Shown: piece after piece, positions 9,296 through 18,240 of the stretch
Position numbering within the stretch: the first letter of the stretch is position 1
How the letters are laid out: each line of letters starts with the position of its first letter
Assembly: GCA_031286615.1 (NCBI GenBank)
Contig: JAITUA010000011.1
Span: forward strand, 1-41,377
Length of the DNA stretch: 41,377 nucleotides
Reading direction: 5' to 3'
Source: Chryseobacterium sp.
GTDB lineage: Bacteria > Bacteroidota > Bacteroidia > Flavobacteriales > Weeksellaceae
Notes under the pieces: model-generated
Databases searched by the model: none
What the model was told of the DNA's origin: nothing
The model's input: the letters and a program-made list of their open reading frames with translations, nothing else
Made by a program: the position numbers and the translations under genes

Positions 9296-10088
9296 TTTTT
9301 ACTTCTAATTCCACATTGAGTGCAAATGCATTCTCCTCTTCATCCGTAGCTATTATGGCGGCTTTGTATTTGTCCGGCGGTATTTTACTGATATCGATGT
9401 AAAACGTTTTGGAAGTATTAGGCAATAATCCCATTGTTAAACTGGAATACGTTCCAATTTTTTCACCTGTTTTACGGTTATAAATTTCAATGGCTGTTGT
9501 CGGTTTGCAGTAAAGATTACCATTATTGGCTACGGCAATTTTCACGGTTTCCTTTCCCTCCTGTTTTTCTACTTTTACACTTTCAAACTTAAGGTCCGGT
9601 TTGGCCTTTTCTGTTTCAAAATCTGTAATAACCTGAATAGCATAACGTATAATAGAAGTGATGTTCACTCCTGGTTTGCTGTCGCTGGGCTTTATATCCT
9701 CTACCGGCTCTACAATAATGACACTCCAATAGCTCCCGGCATCTCTGGTTTCATTGGGAATTGTAATCTCATACAAGACCTCCGTTTTCTCCTTACCTTT
9801 CAGAGTAATCAGATTGGTATTAAGTTTAATCCATTCTCCATTGGTACGCTTATTTGTATGCAAGGCAGAATAATTGATGGTTCCGTCAGCATGATAAGCA
9901 AAGTCCTGTAAAAATAATTTTACACTCTGAGGATTATTGCTTGTATTTTCAATGGCCACTTTTCCCTTGTAAACCTTTCCGTTTTCAATTTTGTAAGAAT
10001 GCGTAAGCCCGTTGAGAATAACAATGCCCGCGTGTAAAAAGCTAAACTGCAAAATCAAGGTGATCAAGAGAAGAATACGCTTTATCAT
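9288..10088 (-). CDS. Periplasmic two-domain Ig-like protein, PapD/DUF916-like putative chaperone
   Basis: A 266-residue protein with signal peptide 1-20 (RILLLITLILQFSFLHA). The mature part has two Ig-like halves. The first (about 22-145) has the pattern KVAIENTSNNPQSVKLFLQDF, NGEWIKLNTN, KTEVLYEITIP, GSYWSVIIVEPV. This resembles both PapD-type chaperones and the DUF916 (WxL-interacting) domain of Gram-positive WxL operons. The second (about 165-265) has VAVANNGNLYCKPTTAIEIYN and ends in a hydrophobic strand. There is no lipobox or C-terminal anchor, so a soluble periplasmic role is likely. It lies between the first subunit gene and the usher-like gene, the usual place of a pilus chaperone. 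The family assignment is by pattern only, and a structure comparison would settle it. Confidence 0.8.
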   Translation of the reverse strand: MIKRILLLITLILQFSFLHAGIVILNGLTHSYKIENGKVYKGKVAIENTSNNPQSVKLFLQDFAYHADGTINYSALHTNKRTNGEWIKLNTNLITLKGKEKTEVLYEITIPNETRDAGSYWSVIIVEPVEDIKPSDSKPGVNITSIIRYAIQVITDFETEKAKPDLKFESVKVEKQEGKETVKIAVANNGNLYCKPTTAIEIYNRKTGEKIGTYSSLTMGLLPNTSKTFYIDISKIPPDKYKAAIIATDEEENAFALNVELEVKND

Positions 10089-10121
10089 TTTGTAAAGTTT
10101 GGAATTAAATTATGAGTAATA

Positions 10122-10164
10122 CAAAAACAGGAAGAAACTGAATGACAACTTCTTCTTGTTTTTG
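10122..10164 (-). promoter_or_regulatory. Intercistronic hairpin, likely attenuator between the first subunit gene and the chaperone gene
   Basis: A 15-bp stem (10122-10136 with 10150-10164, one G-T wobble) and 13-base loop lie in the 106-base gap, the only large gap in this operon. On the minus strand the stem ends in a T-rich stretch (TTTTTGTATT). This would allow partial termination or protect the upstream message, giving an excess of the first subunit over the assembly proteins. Confidence 0.6.
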
Positions 10165-10194
10165 AAATGGAGAATAAAAATGTTACTTTAAATT

Positions 10195-10773
10195 CTAATT
10201 GTCTGATATTGTATAGGTAACGGTAGCTACTGTAGTTGCTGTTGCCTGTAAATCTGCATAATCTGCTACTCCGCCAGGGCCACTTCCTGCAGCAAGTGCA
10301 TAAGTAAGATTATGTCCGTTATTGGCGCCATTCCCTGTATAAGCACTTCCGATTCCCGAAATAATAGTCTGATTAGCTGCACTTAGTGTCAAAAGACCTG
10401 CAGATGTTCCTAATGTGCCTGCTCCTGCTCCGGTAGCCGCTGCTGCTGTTACCTGAAGATCAACTCCGGGAATGATAGCATTCATGCTTACAGTTACATT
10501 ACGGGTAGGGTCTGCTACAGATTTGATGGATGAATAATTAAGCCATAAAGTTGTGTCGGATGCTGCCGGAACGATAGGATTCCCTGCTTCTGTAGGCGCT
10601 GTAAAGCCAAGAGTAATGTTTTTTGTGGCAGCTGGTTCAATGTCTACTAGGGCAACTTCAGGAATAGAAATTGTGACTGTATGATTGTCTGCATTGGTAT
10701 CCTGAGCATTCAGATTTACAGACAGTGCAAGCGCAAATAAAGACATTGCAATAGTTAAATTTAGTTTTTTCAT
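10195..10773 (-). CDS. Secreted beta-sandwich protein, putative major fibre subunit
   Basis: A 192-residue secreted protein with signal peptide 1-23 (cleavage at NLNA-Q). It is the first gene of the five-gene operon. It begins with an alternating hydrophobic strand (HTVTISIPEVALVDIEP). It continues with FTAPTEAGN, LWLNYSS, IPGVDLQV, ATGAGAGTLGTSAGLLTL, IISGIGSAYTGNGANNGHNLT, and ends with ATVTYTIS. All these blocks recur in the 6021-6545 product. The first and last strands are hydrophobic and could serve in strand exchange between subunits, which is inference. First position plus the hairpin behind it suggest it is the most abundant subunit. It matches no Pfam family I can name with confidence. 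DUF4402-like and spore-coat-U-like proteins were considered but lack these motifs. Confidence 0.83.
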   Translation of the reverse strand: MKKLNLTIAMSLFALALSVNLNAQDTNADNHTVTISIPEVALVDIEPAATKNITLGFTAPTEAGNPIVPAASDTTLWLNYSSIKSVADPTRNVTVSMNAIIPGVDLQVTAAAATGAGAGTLGTSAGLLTLSAANQTIISGIGSAYTGNGANNGHNLTYALAAGSGPGGVADYADLQATATTVATVTYTISDN

Positions 10774-10894
10774 GATGCAAATAATTAGTTAAGTGAATAT
10801 AACAAAATCCGGCACATTGTGAAAAAAATATATTATAATTTTTATATTGTTGATTATTTGTGCTATGTAATGCATTATATTTAAAGAATAACTC

Positions 10895-10927
10895 AAAAAA
10901 ACCTGTACGTTTTTGGTACAGGTTTTT
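10895..10927 (-). terminator. Terminator of the phospholipase C gene
   Basis: A perfect 12-bp stem (10897-10908 with 10916-10927), 7-base loop, with a T-run on the minus strand (plus-strand A's from 10895). It lies 22 bases beyond the phospholipase stop and separates that gene from the fibre operon. Confidence 0.88.
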
Positions 10928-10948
10928 ATCAATATTGTAAGCATTTTT

Positions 10949-13300
10949 CTATGCCCAGTGCGGATCGGAAACAGAAACTTTTCCAGTTTCTATTCTTCCG
11001 GCAAAATGCCATAGATAGTCATCTGACGTTAATTTCAAATCATACCAGCCTTTATATTTCTCAAGATCGATAATAATTTTTTCTTCTTGCTTTTGTACTT
11101 TGATTGTCTTTTGAGTCTTGAAATATAAATCTTCCAGATGGATGGAAATATTTTTCTTCTTATGAGTCCGGATAATCAGTTCAACCTGATTTTTTGAAGC
11201 TACATTTACCAAAATTACCTCTAATTCAGGAATATTATTCCCTTTGAATTTCCTGAAAAAGCCATTGGGACCGAAAATTTCGTAATCATAAGTTCCGGAA
11301 TGTACAGGATGGGATAGTTTTTGTTTTGAATATAAGGCATATGAAAAGTGATAATGACTACTGTTGAATTGAGTTCTGTCATAGATTAACAATGGAACTC
11401 CATTCTCTTTATAATTGGTCATTTTAATCTGCTCACCTTCTAAATTGACATGGAAATGATACGGAAGCGGATTTGATGGCTTCAGACCTCTTTCCTGAAT
11501 CTCAAGTAAATTACCGGTAAGATCATTTTCAGAATACCATTTCAGATCCGGAACAGGTTTGTTTTTAGCCGCATTGATGGTTTTAGCATACTCTTTCTGA
11601 TCCAGATAATTCATCTGTGGAGCTTTTACACCGGAAGAATTGAAGGCAGACGTAAGATCGCCGCATATTGCTCTTCTCCAGTCACTGATATTGTCAACAT
11701 GAACATTTTTCTTATATTTTTTCATGATGAAATTTTCCAGGAACTGCAGAACGGAAGTATGGTCTGATACTTCGGAATTTACAAAACCTCCTTTTGTCCA
11801 TGGTGAAGCAATAATCATGGGAACTCTGTAACCTAATCCAACTGTTCCTTCTATCTTTTCATAGTTTTTTAAAGAAGGATTCGACATATATTCCTGAGAT
11901 CGGTCTACATATTCCACGCCTTCTTTTCCATTCATATCAACGGGCTGGCTCGGATTCACAGGGGGTGAGAAAGGGAGGACATGATCAAAATATCCGTCGT
12001 TTTCATCGTAATTGATAATGAAAATTGTCTTTTTCCAGGTTTCAGGATCTTTGGTAAGAATATTCAAAACCTCAGAAATATACCATGCACCGTACCATGG
12101 TGATCCCGGATGGTCTGAGAAATGTTCAGGAGCTACCAGCCATGAAACCAGCGGAAGTTTTTTCTCTTCCACATCTTTTCGGAACTGGAACAGTACATCA
12201 CCTTCAGGAACAACCAGTCTTTCGCCGTTTTCATCCTTTCCGATTTCCAGTTTCCAGTAATCCGGGTCATTTATATTGGTAGTAAATGCTTTCTCGTGAA
12301 GGTTTTTTTCTTCTTTTGAAAGTTTTGAATAATTGTCCGGATGATATTTCACCTGATCTTCCTGAACTTCAGCGAGCATGGCTTCCAACCTTTCTTTCCG
12401 CTGAGGATTTTTTTCAATTTCCTGCTTCAGATACGTTATGATATTAGGAATATTCTGATAATATCCTTTTGAAAATTTAACGTTGAATTTTGAAAACCAT
12501 TCAATAGGATTATCAGTAAAATTACTTAACCACGCTTCCTGTTCCCCGGACATTCCTTTTGGAAGGCTGATTTCATTCTGATAAATTCTCCACGAAACAT
12601 TTTGCTGTTCTAAAATTTCCGGAAAACTTTTCCATTTGGCCTGTCTTGCTTTGTCATAGTCAATATTTTCATTCACAACATTGGCCTTTACTTTTCCATT
12701 CTGCTGCTCTCTCAGCGTTCCGGACCAAAGAAATAACCTGTTTGGAGTAGTCCCGGTAAGTGAAGAGCAGAAATATTGATCGAATATGGTAAATGCATCC
12801 GCCAGCTGATAATAAAACGGAAGATCTTCACGGTTGTAATACCCTAATGTCAGCGGAATATTTTTGTAATCTTTATTTCCTGAAGCTTTGGCCTGAAGCC
12901 ATTGGTCATATTTCCCTTTGTTCAGTGCTTTTTGCTGATCTGCCCATGAATGAGGCAGTGAGCTCATCCAGGTTGATTTTGTATTTCTCAAATCCAGGCG
13001 GGCAGGAGATGCATATTTTCCTTCATCATTCTTTTGAAAGAAAACAGAATGCCCATCCTGTTTTACAAATGCTCTTTTGTCTAAAAAGCCTCTCACTCCT
13101 TTGAGCGCACCGAATGCATGATCAAATGAACGGTTTTCCTGCATCAGGATTACCACATGCTCTGCATCATAAAATGTAGACTGGGCAGCCGGATCAATGG
13201 CCAGAGCTTTTAAAATGGAAGGATGCAGAACACTTGATGTTCCTAATCCTGCTAATAAAAGACTTGATTTTTCTAAAAATTCTCTTCTGTTCATGTTCAA
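10949..13300 (-). CDS. Phosphocholine-specific phospholipase C, Tat-exported (PlcH/PlcN type)
   Basis: A 783-residue phosphoesterase of the PlcH/PlcN/AcpA family. These enzymes hydrolyse phosphatidylcholine or sphingomyelin to phosphocholine and a diacylglycerol or ceramide. A twin-arginine signal opens the protein (NRREFLEKSSLLLAG, Arg5-Arg6), so it should be exported folded. Catalytic and metal-site motifs are present: MQENRSFDH (53-61), TGTTPNR carrying the putative Thr nucleophile, NYDENDGYFDH, VPMIIASPW and DHTSVLQFLE. The last roughly 170 residues resemble the two small beta domains (PF05506 type) at the end of bacterial phospholipase C. The length fits the family. It lies downstream of a SusC/SusD pair, separated by a hairpin, which suggests shared use of phospholipid. 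Confidence 0.94.
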   Translation of the reverse strand: MNMNRREFLEKSSLLLAGLGTSSVLHPSILKALAIDPAAQSTFYDAEHVVILMQENRSFDHAFGALKGVRGFLDKRAFVKQDGHSVFFQKNDEGKYASPARLDLRNTKSTWMSSLPHSWADQQKALNKGKYDQWLQAKASGNKDYKNIPLTLGYYNREDLPFYYQLADAFTIFDQYFCSSLTGTTPNRLFLWSGTLREQQNGKVKANVVNENIDYDKARQAKWKSFPEILEQQNVSWRIYQNEISLPKGMSGEQEAWLSNFTDNPIEWFSKFNVKFSKGYYQNIPNIITYLKQEIEKNPQRKERLEAMLAEVQEDQVKYHPDNYSKLSKEEKNLHEKAFTTNINDPDYWKLEIGKDENGERLVVPEGDVLFQFRKDVEEKKLPLVSWLVAPEHFSDHPGSPWYGAWYISEVLNILTKDPETWKKTIFIINYDENDGYFDHVLPFSPPVNPSQPVDMNGKEGVEYVDRSQEYMSNPSLKNYEKIEGTVGLGYRVPMIIASPWTKGGFVNSEVSDHTSVLQFLENFIMKKYKKNVHVDNISDWRRAICGDLTSAFNSSGVKAPQMNYLDQKEYAKTINAAKNKPVPDLKWYSENDLTGNLLEIQERGLKPSNPLPYHFHVNLEGEQIKMTNYKENGVPLLIYDRTQFNSSHYHFSYALYSKQKLSHPVHSGTYDYEIFGPNGFFRKFKGNNIPELEVILVNVASKNQVELIIRTHKKKNISIHLEDLYFKTQKTIKVQKQEEKIIIDLEKYKGWYDLKLTSDDYLWHFAGRIETGKVSVSDPHWA

Positions 13301-13310
13301 TCGTAATAAG

Positions 13311-13351
13311 AAAGAAACCGCAAGTTAATAGGATTTTCCTGCGATTTCTTT
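13311..13351 (-). terminator. Terminator between the SusD-like gene and the phospholipase C gene
   Basis: A 12-bp stem with G-T wobble (13311-13322 with 13340-13351), with GGAAAATCC able to pair inside the loop. It is followed on the minus strand by the T-rich TTTCTTTCTTATT. It is imperfect, so read-through into the phospholipase gene is possible. Confidence 0.65.
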
Positions 13352-13376
13352 GTTTTATATAAAAATAATCAGATTT

Positions 13377-14897
13377 TTACTGTAACCACCAAGGTTTAGA
13401 ATTGATGTTGTCATTTCCACTATACTGGGAAGCCAGTGCTGCTTTTAAATTGCTGCTGTTATAACTGTATTCTGACTGTGGATATCTGAACCTGAAAGGA
13501 GCTGGAACTCCGGTTTTCAGAGGATAATTTGGATATCCGGTTCTTAAATAATCATAATAAGAAGTCCATTGTGCCTGATGGAACATGGTCATGTATTTTT
13601 GAGTCATGATTTTTTCCAGCTGTGTTTGTAAAGGATCAGTATTGTTATAAACAACCAATGGTGTTGTCAGGTACTGATTCACATCAAATCCTGAGAAATA
13701 TTGTCCCTGATTTTTTACATAAGTCTGATAAAAACTGAAACTTGCCTTGATGGCATTATCATAATGGGTTTTTGCCGATCCGGAAATCCAGCCTCTTGCA
13801 GCAGCTTCAGCAAGGATAAACTCAAGTTCTGAGTAGCTTAATACGGAAGCAGGTTCATTGGTAGGATCTTTATAAAAACGGTCGTTTACTTTAGAGATAT
13901 TCTTAGCCGTGATCAGAGCAGCGTTGTCAGAATAAGGAGAAGTGGGATTTCCTCCGTTATAGGCTGTAAAATCTGTGATGGCTTTTCCGGCTTCTTTAGC
14001 TCCGGTAGTTTGTGCTGCAAACGTAAAAAGACGTGGGTCATGTCTGTCTTTGAACATGTTGATGAAATAATCTGCCATATACAAGCTGGAACCATATCCG
14101 CTGTTGTTAAACATGGTGTATCTGCTGTCTGCAGCATCTACAAATTTAAGTTCACCATTGTCAGCAATAGAAGTCATCAGAGACTGGCTTCCTGCGATAG
14201 AAGCAAATTCTGTGGCAATATTATAATTTCCTACTGTGGTTTTCTTAGATAAAGTGATCAGAATTTTCAGACGGAAAGAATTGATTAACTTTTTCCATTT
14301 CAAAGCATCTCCGTTGTACACAATGTCACCTTCAATTTTGTCATTGGTATTAATAAGATCATTTGCTTCTTTTAGCTCTGATAAAATTCCGGACATTACA
14401 GCATCCTGTGTATCATATTTAGGCTGTGTAATCCCGGATTCCCCTTTGGCAGCCTCAGAATATGGAATACTCCCTACCTTTAGGCTGATATTAAAGAAAT
14501 GATAGGCTCTTAAAAACTTACCGATGGCCAGATAATTTTTATTTCCTCTTTTTTCCGCTTCCTGCATCATTTTTCCTGTATTCAGGAGTCCTTTTGTATA
14601 CACTTCAAAAGAGGTATCATTCCATTTCATATATTGGTATGAATTCTCACCATCAGTACTAATCATCATTCTTGAGGCATACATATTATCACCATTTACC
14701 AGAAATGTATATTTTTCTACGTAAGTCAGAAGGTTTTTAGGATCAATGCTGGCCTGGTCATTGGGGTTCTCATTTATTGTATCAAGGCTGGTTTCGCATG
14801 AAGCCAATGTCAGAAGTCCTACCGCAAATAGAGATTTCATCAGCCATTTTGCCGTTTTACCATTTTGCCCTTTCACTTTGTTTATATTATTTTTCAT
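13377..14897 (-). CDS. SusD/RagB-like surface lipoprotein
   Basis: A 506-residue SusD-like protein, partner of the SusC receptor just upstream (20-base gap). The lipobox LASC places the lipidated Cys at residue 34. The 19 residues before Met20 are polar and basic, so Met20 (14840), which begins a textbook lipoprotein signal (MKSLFAVGLLTLASC), is an alternative start. The segment SLDTINENPNDQASIDPKNLLTYV and the C-terminal YSELEFILAEAAARGW are typical of the PF12771-type SusD family, and the protein ends in KPWWLQ. It should bind ligand over the SusC barrel. Gene order with the phospholipase C suggests a phospholipid-derived ligand, which is inferred. Confidence 0.92.
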   Translation of the reverse strand: MKNNINKVKGQNGKTAKWLMKSLFAVGLLTLASCETSLDTINENPNDQASIDPKNLLTYVEKYTFLVNGDNMYASRMMISTDGENSYQYMKWNDTSFEVYTKGLLNTGKMMQEAEKRGNKNYLAIGKFLRAYHFFNISLKVGSIPYSEAAKGESGITQPKYDTQDAVMSGILSELKEANDLINTNDKIEGDIVYNGDALKWKKLINSFRLKILITLSKKTTVGNYNIATEFASIAGSQSLMTSIADNGELKFVDAADSRYTMFNNSGYGSSLYMADYFINMFKDRHDPRLFTFAAQTTGAKEAGKAITDFTAYNGGNPTSPYSDNAALITAKNISKVNDRFYKDPTNEPASVLSYSELEFILAEAAARGWISGSAKTHYDNAIKASFSFYQTYVKNQGQYFSGFDVNQYLTTPLVVYNNTDPLQTQLEKIMTQKYMTMFHQAQWTSYYDYLRTGYPNYPLKTGVPAPFRFRYPQSEYSYNSSNLKAALASQYSGNDNINSKPWWLQ

Positions 14898-14917
14898 TGT
14901 CTTGACGTACTTTTTAG

Positions 14918-17900
14918 TTAAAACTTAAGATTAAAACCGATTCCAAACCATCTGCTTGACGGATCCTGAATATCATTGGCAATATCTTCTTTTCTACCTG
15001 TTCTGATCTGGAAATCAGGGTCAGAATAAAGGTTCTTTGATTTTTTCCACATTGCCAGATTATAAGCAGAGATATTGGCAGTGAACCCTTTTACCATTCC
15101 TTTTGGATCTAGTAATGAAGAGAAATCATATTCAAGAACTACAGATCTAAGTTTGATGAAAGTTCTGTCAAAGACGTTTGCAAACTCTTCACTTTCATCC
15201 TGCGTTACTCTTGCACGGTATGGATAGTTTTGTGCCCAGTCCTGATAGCTGATCGCTTTTGTATGTGGTGTATAAAGCCCGGTTGCCGGATTGTAATTAA
15301 CCCCATCCGGTACAAAATAGTACGTTCCCGGATTAGCATACTCAAGATCTCTGTACGCTACAGAATTAGGATGTTTTCCTCCCCACCACATTTTTTCCAC
15401 AACCTGCGACCTCATCACGCCTCCGATGCTACCGTCAATTCCGATGTTTAACGTAAATTTTTTATATTTAAAGGTGTTGTTGAAACCGAAAGTCCAGTCC
15501 GGATTAAAGTGTCCCAGGTTACTTGGGTCATTAGCTCTTGTCGGCATTCCTGTATTGGCATCAAGAATTACCTTCCCATCCGGAGACTTTTGCCATGTAT
15601 AATCATAATAGCTGTCCATTCTTTCTCCTAACTTAATGTTTTTGTAGTTCGGCATATTGTTATAAATGGAAGTCAGCTTTTGCTCATAAGTACTCCAGTT
15701 GATTAATGTTTTCCAACTGAAATCAGAAGTTTTTACCGGAACTAAACCAAGGGAAACTTCAAATCCTTTCGTAGTATATTCATTTCCGTTTACATATTGT
15801 GAAGTGAAACCTGATGATTCAGCAGCCGGGAACTGAAGAATATTATTATAATCTAATGTTCTGAAATAAGTGGCATCGAAGGTAATTCTGTTATTCAGGA
15901 AACCTGCGCTTACACCTAATTCATATGATTTTGTCTGCTCCGGTTTCAAAGAATTCTCTACGTTCAGAGTTGTTGGGTAATAATAAGTAGGATTTCCGTT
16001 GAAGGTGATTCCCTCATTGTTCAGATAATAATTTCTGATGGAATAAGGCTGGAAGTCATATGCTACCTTCGCCCAGGAAGCAGAAAGTTTCAACATATTG
16101 ATAGATTCCGGTAATTTTACCAGATTTGAAATAACAGCACTTATGGAAGCAGAAGGATAAAAGTAAGATCTGTTGGCTTTTGGAAGGGTGGAAGACCAGT
16201 CGTTACGTCCTGAAACATTGATGAAAAATGCATTATACAATCCAATATCAATCGTTGAATAAGCACTATAAATCAACTTTTCTGTCAGATAAGTATAATT
16301 TTTGAGTGCTCCGATAGAGTTTTCAAAAGTGTATACTTCAGGAATCTTCAAGCCATCCGTAGACCTTTCATTATTGTTATTTTTGAAATAAAAAGCGGAA
16401 CCTCCTGCATTGATGGTAAAATCAAAATTTTCAGATATTTTTTTCTTGTAAGTTGCCAGAACATCGTAGTTAAGATTCCATGTTTTATTATCTTTCAGAA
16501 TATAACCACCACTTCTTGGTGCATCGTAATTGAAATAGGAATAAGGACTCAGTATTTCCGTTTTGCTGTGGTTTTCCACAATAGATATTTTCCCTTTTAC
16601 CGAAAGATCCTGGGTAGCTTTATATTCTAAACCAGTCTGTGCATTGATGATATTCGTTCTGTTCTGATTTTTATAATACTCGGATCCGAACCAAGGGTTA
16701 TTGTACCATGCATAGTTCCAATTGGCCTGCGCTCTTCCTTCCTGTCCGGGAATCCACATATGATTTTTCAGTGCTTTTCCATCTACATCGCCTCCCATCC
16801 AGATCAAAATGGTGTACATATGTCCACTTGGGTTGTAATCGTAGTTTGGAATATTAGGTGTAAAAGCCTGATTGAAATTGAATTTTGTATTAAAGATTAA
16901 TTTATCTCCAAGATGATTTTCAGAGGAAAAATTGACGCCATATTTCTGAAGATAAGAATTTGGAACTCTGTCATCATAATTCATGAAATTTCCTGATAAT
17001 CTGTATATATCTTTATTATCCCTATAGCTGATAGCGAAGTTATTATTGTTGATAACCGCAGGTTTTAAGAAAGTACTTAAGTTATCGTGGTATTTCCAGT
17101 CAATCGGAACCCTTTCATATCTTGATTTATCATCATATTGAGTTCCTGTCACGGCACCATACCACGGCACTACCTGTCCGGTTACTTTATCTCTGATGGG
17201 ACTGTTCCACTGGGCAATCTGTAAACCGGGAACGAATTTTGGCCCCCAGATCATATCTCCGTCATTCACACCGCCATCGGCTCCATCCCAGAATTCGTAT
17301 TTTCCGTGAGATCCGTTTCCATATTCAGTCTGGGTTTTCGGAAGATTGGTAAATCCTCCCGTAATCATGGTGTTTTGTGAAAACTCTACAGAGAATCCTT
17401 TTTTCTTAGCTGATTTTGTTGTAATCAAAACAGCTCCGTAACGACCTCTTGAGCCATATAGAGCAGAAGCGGTAGCCCCTTTTAAGACGTTGATGTTTTC
17501 AATATTGTTAGGATCTAAATTCTGGAAAACTTCCTTTTCCACAATCACCCCGTCAATGACAAAAACTACATTTGAATTTCCTCTCAGGGTAAACTGCGGT
17601 GCCTGCTGCATTCCCGTTGGATTAGAAACATTCAGACCGGCAACCTGTCCCGAGAATAAATTACCAATACTAGGTGTGGTGATGGTTTCAAACTGTTTGG
17701 TTCCCACTTCCTGAGTAGAATAACCGATTTTTTCTTTCTTTTTGGCAATACCTAATGCGGTAATGACAACCCCTTCAATCTGCTTTTCGTTTTGTTTTTT
17801 TAAGACAACGGAATACTGTTTTTTTGAAGAAACCTCAACGGTATAGACAGAAAAATCAGGAGCAAAGAATTCAAGAATGTCTTTTGGGTTTGCAGAAATG

Positions 17901-18076
17901 GTGAAATTACCATTTTCGTCTGTAGTAGCAGTCTTTCCAGTATTTTTGTCGGTGATATTCACACCGGAAACACTAGAGCCGCTTTCGGATTTTACATTTC
18001 CGGAAATATTGATTTCCTGTGCGGAAAAATATAGAGGAAGTAAAAAAACGGCAAAAGTAGCTAGAGTTTTCTTCAT
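14918..18076 (-). CDS. SusC/RagA-type TonB-linked receptor with N-terminal carboxypeptidase-regulatory-like domain
   Basis: A 1052-residue outer-membrane receptor. Signal peptide 1-19 (ATFAVFLLPLYFSAQ) is followed by a CarboxypepD_reg-like domain at about 22-95 (ISGNVKSESGSSVSGVNI, TTDENGNFTI). A TonB-box-like segment IEGVVITALG comes next. The plug has NLFSGQVAGLNV, FTLRGNSNVVFVIDGVIV and INVLKGATASALYGSRGRYGAV. The long barrel ends GIGFNLKF. A TAAATTTG box on the minus strand (18095-18088) lies 12 bases before the ATG, which would give a very short leader; no -33 element is seen. It is the first gene of the unit that continues into the SusD gene. Substrate is unknown, with phospholipid-linked material suggested by the downstream phospholipase C. 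Confidence 0.95.
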   Translation of the reverse strand: MKKTLATFAVFLLPLYFSAQEINISGNVKSESGSSVSGVNITDKNTGKTATTDENGNFTISANPKDILEFFAPDFSVYTVEVSSKKQYSVVLKKQNEKQIEGVVITALGIAKKKEKIGYSTQEVGTKQFETITTPSIGNLFSGQVAGLNVSNPTGMQQAPQFTLRGNSNVVFVIDGVIVEKEVFQNLDPNNIENINVLKGATASALYGSRGRYGAVLITTKSAKKKGFSVEFSQNTMITGGFTNLPKTQTEYGNGSHGKYEFWDGADGGVNDGDMIWGPKFVPGLQIAQWNSPIRDKVTGQVVPWYGAVTGTQYDDKSRYERVPIDWKYHDNLSTFLKPAVINNNNFAISYRDNKDIYRLSGNFMNYDDRVPNSYLQKYGVNFSSENHLGDKLIFNTKFNFNQAFTPNIPNYDYNPSGHMYTILIWMGGDVDGKALKNHMWIPGQEGRAQANWNYAWYNNPWFGSEYYKNQNRTNIINAQTGLEYKATQDLSVKGKISIVENHSKTEILSPYSYFNYDAPRSGGYILKDNKTWNLNYDVLATYKKKISENFDFTINAGGSAFYFKNNNNERSTDGLKIPEVYTFENSIGALKNYTYLTEKLIYSAYSTIDIGLYNAFFINVSGRNDWSSTLPKANRSYFYPSASISAVISNLVKLPESINMLKLSASWAKVAYDFQPYSIRNYYLNNEGITFNGNPTYYYPTTLNVENSLKPEQTKSYELGVSAGFLNNRITFDATYFRTLDYNNILQFPAAESSGFTSQYVNGNEYTTKGFEVSLGLVPVKTSDFSWKTLINWSTYEQKLTSIYNNMPNYKNIKLGERMDSYYDYTWQKSPDGKVILDANTGMPTRANDPSNLGHFNPDWTFGFNNTFKYKKFTLNIGIDGSIGGVMRSQVVEKMWWGGKHPNSVAYRDLEYANPGTYYFVPDGVNYNPATGLYTPHTKAISYQDWAQNYPYRARVTQDESEEFANVFDRTFIKLRSVVLEYDFSSLLDPKGMVKGFTANISAYNLAMWKKSKNLYSDPDFQIRTGRKEDIANDIQDPSSRWFGIGFNLKF

Positions 18077-18240
18077 TTTTTTGAAGGCAAATTTAGCAGA
18101 GCACTGTTACCTGTATTTTAATGATGTATTAAAATAAAAATACGATTTAGATGTATTTTTCAGGTAAGATTAACATAATAGTAAAACAGGTTTTGTTGCA
18201 CATATAATAGTTTTCAATATTTTTTATAATATGCATGAAC

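Noticed and set aside
5443-10773. Reading the fibre operon as type V (FimA/Mfa1) pili or DUF4402-type adhesins
   Set aside because: The subunits have plain signal peptides with no lipobox or Arg-gingipain-type cleavage site. Type V pili need no usher-like barrel, and DUF4402 motifs were not recognised.
12012-12282. Two overlapping plus-strand frames inside the phospholipase C gene
   Set aside because: The minus-strand gene is continuous with conserved motifs across this stretch. The antisense frames have no initiation signals.
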